From Lacrimispora celerecrescens (GTDB lineage: Bacteria; Bacillota; Clostridia; Lachnospirales; Lachnospiraceae): a stretch of DNA of 64,000 nt. A program made the translations under genes and the position numbers. The notes under the pieces are model-generated. The model ran no database searches. It worked only from the letters and a program-made list of their open reading frames with translations, and was not told the origin of the DNA. Positions within the stretch are counted from its first letter, which is position 1, and every line of letters starts with the position of its first letter. Positions 58,748 to 64,000 of the stretch are shown one piece after another. Location: assembly GCF_000732605.1 (NCBI RefSeq), contig NZ_JPME01000002.1:295264-359263 (forward strand), given 5' to 3'.

Positions 58748-59992
58748 ATGGGAAAGAAACTGTTAGAAGGAATTAAAGTAGTGGAACTGGCAACCTTTAT
58801 CGCAGCGGCTGGTGCAGGACGTTTCCTTGCTGACTGCGGAGCAGATGTCATTAAAATCGAATCTGCCAAGGGAGATCCGTTAAGACATACGGCTCCATCA
58901 GAGGGAAGGCCTTTGGATATGTATGAAAATACGACCTGGGACTTAGAAAATGGAAACAAGCGCTGCATCTCTCTTAATATGAAGGCACCCGAAGGCAAAG
59001 AAGCATTTTTTAAGCTTCTGGAGGATGCGGATGTTCTTATTACTAACTGGAGAGTCCAGGCTCTTGAACGGGCAGGGCTGGACTATGAAACATTAAAGGT
59101 GAAATTTCCAAAGCTGGTTTACGCCATGGTAACCGGTTATGGTGAATACGGCCCGGATAAAGACCTTCCTGGGTTTGATTTCACAGCGTTCTTTGCAAGA
59201 GGGGGCTATCTTCATTCCCTCCGTCAGAAAGGAACTGTTCCAATGAATGTGGTTCCCGGAGTTGGAGATCATAACGTGGCCATGAACCTTGCAGCAGGAA
59301 TCCTTGCGGCATTATACCATGCAAAAGAAACCGGACAGGGTGAAAAAGTAGAGACAAGTCTGTTTGAGACGGCAGTCTATAACATGGGAATGATGATCCA
59401 GGCAGCTAATTATGACGGCCCGGCAAGAGAATATCCTATTAACATACGGGAGAGTGCCAACCCCTTTAATGCAGCATGGAGAACTAAGGATGATCGATTC
59501 ATTCAGACCTGTATGCCTGATTATAACACCTACTATAAGCAGTTCATGAAAGCTCTGGGCAGAGATGATCTGGTGGAAAATGAGAATTACTTCCCAATCC
59601 AGAACCTTCAGGCCAAAGGCTTAGGTACAGCGGTTTATGACATCTGTATGGAAGCAATGGAAAAGAAAACAGCCAAGGAATGGGTACCGATTTTAAAGGA
59701 ACATGACATTGCTTTCAGCGTTGCCCAGTCCTGGGAAGAGATTCTGGAAGATGAGCAGGCGTGGGCTAACGATTGCTTCTATAAAATGCAGTACGACAAT
59801 GGAAACGTACGCACACTGGTAAGACCGCCGGTCAAATTCCAGGAGATGGGTGTTCCTGAGTACAATGGCGGTCCTTTAATCGGAGAGCAAGGACCGGAAA
59901 TCCTGGAAGATCTGGGGTATAGCAAAGAGGATATCAAGGAGTTTCAGGAGAAGGGCATCCTTTATGTGTGGAAGGAGGAGAGAAAGAACTAG
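58748..59992 (+). CDS. Family III CoA-transferase (CaiB/BaiF; HadA/FldA-like)
   Basis: This enzyme swaps CoA between the end-product acyl-CoA and the incoming 2-hydroxy acid. It has 414 residues, usual for family III. The N-terminal VVELATFIAAAGAGRFLADC, IKIESAKGDPLR and TNWR segments and the catalytic Asp in VVPGVGDHNVAMN are visible. It is the last gene of the operon, 14 bases after etfA, with a strong AAAGGAGG site. With the ligase at 53967 the operon has two ways to make the CoA ester. Confidence 0.92.
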   Translation: MGKKLLEGIKVVELATFIAAAGAGRFLADCGADVIKIESAKGDPLRHTAPSEGRPLDMYENTTWDLENGNKRCISLNMKAPEGKEAFFKLLEDADVLITNWRVQALERAGLDYETLKVKFPKLVYAMVTGYGEYGPDKDLPGFDFTAFFARGGYLHSLRQKGTVPMNVVPGVGDHNVAMNLAAGILAALYHAKETGQGEKVETSLFETAVYNMGMMIQAANYDGPAREYPINIRESANPFNAAWRTKDDRFIQTCMPDYNTYYKQFMKALGRDDLVENENYFPIQNLQAKGLGTAVYDICMEAMEKKTAKEWVPILKEHDIAFSVAQSWEEILEDEQAWANDCFYKMQYDNGNVRTLVRPPVKFQEMGVPEYNGGPLIGEQGPEILEDLGYSKEDIKEFQEKGILYVWKEERKN

Positions 59993-60334
59993 ATTTGTCT
60001 TTGGATATTCCATTACTCTTTCCGGCTATCAAAAAAGCCGGCAGCAGACCGTTCTTAGTAAAACGATATATAATGAAGTTTGGCGTAGCTTAAAAAGCTA
60101 CGCCATTTTTTCTTTTAGCGGTGGATTTGTTTTCAATTCACCTAATACAACGCCACCATCGGATAAGGCAGAAAAGACTTTATGTGCTAATATTTCATTC
60201 CGCAAGTGAGCATGGATTAGAATTTATCATCATCAGTATTAGTAAACAAATAAAAAAAGTGTCATGCTCATTTTGCATAATTATAGCTATTTTAACTTCT
60301 GCATGTTATATAAATAATGTTAAACGCATCGAAC
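59993..60334. other. Spacer after the dehydratase operon
   Basis: The spacer has 342 bases: a CCGGCT/AGCCGG hairpin at about 60020-60041, a strong terminator at 60081-60116, then AT-rich DNA. I see no credible gene in it. Confidence 0.6.
60081..60116 (+). terminator. Intrinsic terminator of the 2-hydroxyacyl-CoA operon
   Basis: TGGCGTAGCTT (60081-60091) pairs with AAGCTACGCCA (60095-60105), followed by a T-rich run (60106-60116). Confidence 0.9.
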
Positions 60335-60566
60335 TTAATCTTCTTCAATGATTATCGCCTCACTTTCAACTGAGTTCACCCGAAGGCTTGAAACCTCCTT
60401 ATACTGTGGTGAAGAAAGCCAAGCTAAAATTTGAGTTTTAGAGGCAAATTCTATAACAATTACACGGTCAGGTTTCCAAGAATCGGATAAAGCAGTTATT
60501 TGTTCGCTACGAACAATATATCTGCCGCCAAAACTTTCAGCAATAGGTTTCACTTTAACATATATT
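60335..60566 (-). pseudogene. DUF1330 protein, N-terminus lost to an IS fragment
   Basis: About 75 residues resemble the DUF1330 dimeric alpha/beta fold: KPIAESFGGRYIVRS, WKPDRVIVIEFASK, AWLSSPQYKEVSSLR and a final ESEAIIIEED. The first 20-25 residues of the family are missing. The frame runs straight into the left end of the IS200/IS605 fragment, where a GTG in the IS hairpin could act as a chance start. The original gene was cut by the element or by the rearrangement that brought it here. Confidence 0.72.
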
Positions 60567-60960
60567 AGCGAGAATTCCCCCACCTCTAAGGTGGTGGGAT
60601 GAATCGCTATAATCCCTTGATATAAATCTATTTTTGTAGTATAATGTAATCAGTCGAATAGAATGAAAGGCTGGTGATACTATGGTTTTAGATAACAATG
60701 CTCATTCGGTATTTCTACTGCATTATCATTTGATATTAGTAGTAAAATATAGGCGTAGGGTTTTTGATAACCTTATATCGTCTCGTGCGAAGGAGATTTT
60801 TGAGTGCATCGCACCGAACTACCATATAACACTCATGGAATGGAATTATGATGCTGACCATATCCATATTTTATTTCGTGCCCATCCCAAAACTGAAATC
60901 AGTAAGTTCATCAATGCTTATAAAAGTGCCAGCAGCCGACTGATTAAGAAAGAGTTTCCG
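60566..60960 (+). mobile_element. Truncated IS200/IS605-family element with tnpA fragment
   Basis: The subterminal hairpin CCACCT-CTA-AGGTGG (60580-60594) is typical of IS200/IS605 left ends. The Y1 transposase gene starts at 60682 and reads HYHLILVVKYRRRVF, the HUH motif DHIHILF and [18 protein letters not shown]. After about 93 residues the frame crosses into unrelated DNA and stops at 61023. The C-terminal third with the catalytic tyrosine, and the right end of the element, are gone. It is therefore inactive on its own. No tnpB is present. Confidence 0.85.
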
Positions 60961-60961
60961 C

Positions 60962-61075
60962 ATCTATGTACTGGATTTCGGCAAACTGATTGCACACGGT
61001 ACGCCGGAAGATATCCAGAATAATGAACGGGTAATAGAAGCATATCTGGGGGTGAGCGACGATGCTGAAGATTGA
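60962..61075 (+). pseudogene. C-terminal remnant of a livG gene
   Basis: In a frame different from the tnpA fragment, 37 codons read [30 protein letters not shown] and a short acidic tail. This is the conserved C-terminus of a LivG ATPase. It overlaps the start of the next livF by 14 bases, as in intact liv operons. Everything upstream (ATPase core, and presumably livJ, livH and livM) is missing. The junction at CCGCATC could be read as tnpA or as livG sequence, suggesting a microhomology join. Confidence 0.85.
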
Positions 61076-61772
61076 TAACTTACGAGTGAATTACGGCGGA
61101 ATCGAAGCCGTTAAAGGAATTTCCTTTGAAGTGCCGGATAAGAGCATTGTGACCCTGATCGGTGCCAATGGTGCCGGAAAAAGCACGACCTTAAAATCTA
61201 TTGTCGGTCTTGTAAAGCCATCAGCCGGAAGCAGCATCACCCTGGATGGGGAAGAATTGATCGGCAAGGATACGCCGGATATCATATCTAAGGGAATTGC
61301 TCTGGTGCCGGAAGGGCGTCATGTGTTTCCGGATATGACCGTTATTGAAAATATCAAGATCGGGGCCTATTTAAGAAATGATGATCTTAAAGGTGATATC
61401 GACTGGGTTTATGATTTATTTCCCCGGTTAAAAGAAAGGAGCTGGCAGCTTGCCGGTACCCTCTCAGGAGGCGAACAGCAGATGCTGGCAGTTGCCAGAG
61501 CTCTTATGAGCCAGCCAAAGATCCTCATGATGGATGAACCTTCCCTTGGTCTTGCTCCGCTGATTGTAAAAGATATTTTCTCCATTATCCGGGAGATCAA
61601 CAAAAAAGGTGTAACCGTGCTTCTTATCGAACAGAACGCCAATATGGCCCTTCATACGGCTGATATCGGCTACGTTCTGGAAACCGGCCGGATCACCTTA
61701 ACAGGGTCCGGGAAAAAGCTGTTGGCTGATGAATCTGTAAAAGCAGCCTACCTTGGAAAAAAGAAGAATTAA
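61062..61772 (+). CDS. livF: Second branched-chain amino-acid ABC transporter ATP-binding protein LivF
   Basis: This is an intact 236-residue LivF. Walker A is GANGAGKST, the signature LSGGEQQML, Walker [14 protein letters not shown] and the switch [19 protein letters not shown] inside the livG remnant provides its ribosome site. The rest of its operon is absent, so it is an orphan. Whether it is transcribed is unclear because its old promoter is lost and the IS fragment lies upstream. It could in principle pair with the LivG at 3881. Confidence 0.9.
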   Translation: MLKIDNLRVNYGGIEAVKGISFEVPDKSIVTLIGANGAGKSTTLKSIVGLVKPSAGSSITLDGEELIGKDTPDIISKGIALVPEGRHVFPDMTVIENIKIGAYLRNDDLKGDIDWVYDLFPRLKERSWQLAGTLSGGEQQMLAVARALMSQPKILMMDEPSLGLAPLIVKDIFSIIREINKKGVTVLLIEQNANMALHTADIGYVLETGRITLTGSGKKLLADESVKAAYLGKKKN

Positions 61773-61775
61773 ATG

Positions 61776-61842
61776 CAAAGGTTGCAGACAGGAGGCCCCT
61801 TTCCTACGGGGCGTCAATCTGCAACCTTTGAATTTGTTTTTT
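61776..61842 (+). terminator. Intrinsic terminator after livF
   Basis: CAAAGGTTGCAGA (61776-61788) pairs with TCTGCAACCTTTG (61818-61830) around a GC-rich inner part; a T-rich tract follows. It separates convergent genes. Confidence 0.8.
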
Positions 61843-61853
61843 GCTTTTCATTG

Positions 61854-62897
61854 TCATGGAATCACCCGCCGTATGGTCACTGGCTTTCTGTAATTCCAGG
61901 TGGAGATTTTGATTCCGCTCCTGCGGTTCGCCGCATGGACAATCTTTCCCTTTCCAATATACATGGCTACATGGTCGATCTGCCTTCCGCTAGCATAGAA
62001 CAGTAAGTCGCCAGGCTCCATGCTGGAAGCCATTATGACTTCTCCCTCTTCGGCCTGCTGCCTGGAGGTACGATCTAAATGAACTCCTGCTGCATGCTCC
62101 ATTACATACTGGATAAAACCGGAGCAGTCCGCCCCTGTATTCGGGTTGGTGCCGCCCCATCGGTATGGGTTCCCCACAAATCCAACCGCATAGTTTACAA
62201 CCTGACTGCGAATATCACTGCATCGTTCTGCTTCAGGTATCGTAAATGCGACTGTGGCATTATCTGGTACATAGGCATAGGCTGACTGACCATTATATTG
62301 GATCTTTGCCCATCCTCCGTTGTTGGAGACAAAAGGATATGTTTCACCCTCGTGGATCTTGCCTAGTACTTCAGAATCCGTATTCGGTTTGCTGCGGACC
62401 CGAAGGGTTTCGGTATCTACCCGGAGCATCAGCTTCATGTTATAGTAGGCAATTGCTCTGGCATCCTGTCCGGTTGTCAGATATTTTCCGTATACATAAC
62501 CGGTTACCTGCCCTGACTTTATTTTATACCAGCCATTTTCTTCTGACAGCACACTGCTGCCGGCATGGTTTCTCAATTTCCCCACGATTTCCGCATCATT
62601 CTTTGGTTCTTTTCTGATGTTCAAGGAATCCTCCACCACACTCACTCCGAGATTCTGAAAGATTGAGTTGAAGGTTCCATACCTCATTTTTTCCTGCGTA
62701 AGACCGGCCGACGTTTCCGATCCTTCCTGTTTCACGGATTCCTGATATTGATCCATGTAGACCGAAATGCCTGCTACTGGCGAACCGGTCTTGACGGAAG
62801 GCTCTGATTTTGCGGCCTGTACATCTGCTGTTCCTATCCACACGGCACTGCCGCATGCAATAGCAAAGCCTAGTACCTTCCATGCTTTGTCAGTCAT
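61854..62897 (-). CDS. Secreted SH3-domain NlpC/P60 peptidoglycan hydrolase
   Basis: This exported cell-wall endopeptidase has 347 residues. I chose ATG 62897 (MTDKAWK) because GAAGGAAAG lies 8 bases ahead; an in-frame TTG at 62915 is weaker. A signal sequence (about 5-30) is followed by two bacterial SH3 domains (about 85-150 and 160-220; DSLNIRKEP and ETLRVRSKP) and the NlpC/P60 domain. That domain has the catalytic Cys in GADCSGFIQY, His in DHVAMYIG and a third polar residue in IVHAANRRSG. It stands alone next to ribF. Confidence 0.92.
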   Translation of the reverse strand: MTDKAWKVLGFAIACGSAVWIGTADVQAAKSEPSVKTGSPVAGISVYMDQYQESVKQEGSETSAGLTQEKMRYGTFNSIFQNLGVSVVEDSLNIRKEPKNDAEIVGKLRNHAGSSVLSEENGWYKIKSGQVTGYVYGKYLTTGQDARAIAYYNMKLMLRVDTETLRVRSKPNTDSEVLGKIHEGETYPFVSNNGGWAKIQYNGQSAYAYVPDNATVAFTIPEAERCSDIRSQVVNYAVGFVGNPYRWGGTNPNTGADCSGFIQYVMEHAAGVHLDRTSRQQAEEGEVIMASSMEPGDLLFYASGRQIDHVAMYIGKGKIVHAANRRSGIKISTWNYRKPVTIRRVIP

Positions 62898-62930
62898 ATG
62901 CACTTTCCTTCGCAAGTTATGGCCTTTCCT

Positions 62931-63884
62931 TTACAAATGAGTGATTTGCTGATCTGAAAGGTCTTTTAAATACCGCATCACGTATTCTCTATCCTTCCCG
63001 ATCTGAGCCTTTAATTGTTCCAGCCCTTCAAATTTCCGCTCAGGACGGACAAAATGCAAAAGCTGTACTTCTATAGTCTTTCCATATATATCCTCATTTA
63101 TACCATAAATAAAGGTTTCTGCTCCAACAGGTGAATTTCCTTCCACCGTGGGCTTTCTTCCGATATTTGTAATGCCCCCATAATAAGTACCGTCCACATA
63201 TACTTTGGACACATACACGCCGAATAAGGGAAGGTGCTTGTCCGGCGAAGGCATGATATTGGCCGTGGGAAATCCAAGAACCGCTCCTCCGATATGGTTA
63301 CCGTGGACCACGGTTCCATGTATAGCATATGGCTCTCCCAAAAGCTCGTTGGCTTTCTCCATATTTCCGGCATCCAGCTGCTCCCTGATGTAAGTACTGC
63401 TGATATCCCGGTGATCATCCTGCTCTTTCGGTATAACGATCAGCTCATAACCATACCGTTCTTTCCACTGATAAAGGCTGTCCGCATTGCCCGCTCCCTG
63501 GTATCCAAAGGAACAATCCGTACCAACTACAATGATCCTGGCATTCATCTGGCCCGCCAGAACACGCTTTACGAATTCCTCCGGCTCCATATGCGAGGTT
63601 TCCTCTGTAAAGGGATATTCCACTAGATAATCGATACCTATCTTTTCCAGATTGTTTTTTCTCTCCAGATTGGTAGTAATGGCCTTTTGGGGGCTTCCTG
63701 TCATGAGGGTAATGGGGGCCATGTCAAAGGTAAGGACAGCCGTTTTATACCCTTTCGCTGCCTTTAGCTCTCCCATCTGCTTTAACAACTTCTGGTGACC
63801 TCTGTGGCGTCCGTCGAATTTTCCCAGGGTAACGATTGCAGGCTCTTCAATCTGAAATTCTCTGGTTCCGGTTATATATTCCAT
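62931..63884 (-). CDS. ribF: Bifunctional riboflavin kinase / FAD synthetase
   Basis: This enzyme converts riboflavin to FMN and FMN to FAD in the cytoplasm. It has 317 residues, the usual length. The N-terminal nucleotidyltransferase domain has LGKFDGRHRGHQ and DISSTYIREQL, where the family more often has GxFDGVHxGH. The C-terminal kinase domain has GTVVHGNHIGG, LGFPTANI, and GVYVSKV with the catalytic Glu in GAETFI. A GAGGAAATGA site precedes the ATG. In many Firmicutes ribF follows truB, which may lie beyond the right edge. Confidence 0.95.
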   Translation of the reverse strand: MEYITGTREFQIEEPAIVTLGKFDGRHRGHQKLLKQMGELKAAKGYKTAVLTFDMAPITLMTGSPQKAITTNLERKNNLEKIGIDYLVEYPFTEETSHMEPEEFVKRVLAGQMNARIIVVGTDCSFGYQGAGNADSLYQWKERYGYELIVIPKEQDDHRDISSTYIREQLDAGNMEKANELLGEPYAIHGTVVHGNHIGGAVLGFPTANIMPSPDKHLPLFGVYVSKVYVDGTYYGGITNIGRKPTVEGNSPVGAETFIYGINEDIYGKTIEVQLLHFVRPERKFEGLEQLKAQIGKDREYVMRYLKDLSDQQITHL

Positions 63885-63900
63885 GATTCATTTCCTCTTT

Positions 63901-64000
63901 CCTGCCCGGCTTTTCAGGGCATATAGGGATCCCTGGAAGGGGTTTCCTCTCTCCTGCCCGGCTTTTCAGGCATATAGGGATCCCTGGAAGGGGTTTCCTC
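63901..64000. repeat. Tandem 52-bp repeat at the right edge
   Basis: The unit starting CCTGCCCGGCTTTTCAGG at 63901 is repeated from 63953 with one missing G. Each unit contains CATATAGGGATCCCTGGAAG and GGGTTTCCTC. At least 1.9 copies are visible and the array runs into the window edge. It lies in the ribF leader. Confidence 0.85.

Noticed and set aside
60682..61023. Intact IS200/IS605 transposase
   Set aside because: The frame is only 113 codons, the last 20 are read from livG sequence, and the catalytic tyrosine region is missing.

Overview
The window looks like the chromosome of an anaerobic, spore-former-type Firmicute of the Lachnospiraceae (Clostridium cluster XIVa, Lacrimispora/Hungatella-like). 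The reasons are moderate GC with purine-rich AGGAGG ribosome sites, TTG starts, a Stickland-type 2-hydroxyacyl-CoA dehydratase/Etf cluster, rbs-type sugar importers next to NarL-type two-component genes, and surface proteins carrying Trp/Gly cell-wall repeats. The genus is inferred, not proven. No rRNA or tRNA gene was seen.

Layout. 1-6457: a truncated GntR regulator faces a complete branched-chain amino-acid ABC operon (livJ-H-M-G-F) and a zinc alcohol dehydrogenase. 6458-12858: a manganese-type (yybP-ykoY) riboswitch with terminator controls a P2-type cation ATPase; a DUF1576-like membrane protein and an ABC-F ATPase follow. 12920-14695: a chemotaxis receptor. 15201-26255: a sugar locus with a PfkB kinase, class II aldolase, D-lyxose-type isomerase and rbs-type ABC importer, then a sensory set (binding lipoprotein, histidine kinase, response regulator, orphan binding protein). 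26292-31499: a large sortase-anchored Cna_B/SpaA adhesin with four 258-bp repeats and two frameshifts. 31811-36131: an unrecognised HTH-like protein with a deleted tandem paralogue, an orphan PTS EIIC and a small cell-wall-binding protein.

36157-48414 is the most unusual part. A minus-strand operon encodes a FecB-type lipoprotein, two FecCD permeases, a FecE ATPase, a NifH-like ATPase and two nitrogenase-component-1-like proteins. An AraC regulator lies upstream. Divergently there is a large secreted cell-wall-binding protein with repeated domains that resemble Shr-type heme-interacting (DUF1533) domains. The operon promoter and the surface-protein promoter each carry the same palindrome, GTTAG-N6-CTAAC, just downstream of the -10 box, which predicts one metal-type regulon. 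I propose, as inference, a metal-tetrapyrrole (heme-like) or metallophore capture, import and reductive-processing system.

48597-59992: a GntR regulator and a complete reductive-branch fermentation operon (dehydratase activator, two dehydratase subunits, YkvI-like transporter, acyl-CoA ligase, acyl-CoA dehydrogenase, EtfB, ferredoxin-fused EtfA, family III CoA-transferase). 60335-61842: a rearranged junction where a truncated IS200/IS605 tnpA lies between remnants of a DUF1330 gene and a livG gene, followed by an intact second livF. 61854-64000: an SH3-NlpC/P60 hydrolase, ribF and a 52-bp tandem repeat at the window edge.

Five otherwise good genes are each interrupted by single-nucleotide indels, several in short homopolymers. 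Assembly or read error is the simplest explanation, so those genes should not be called dead without checking reads.
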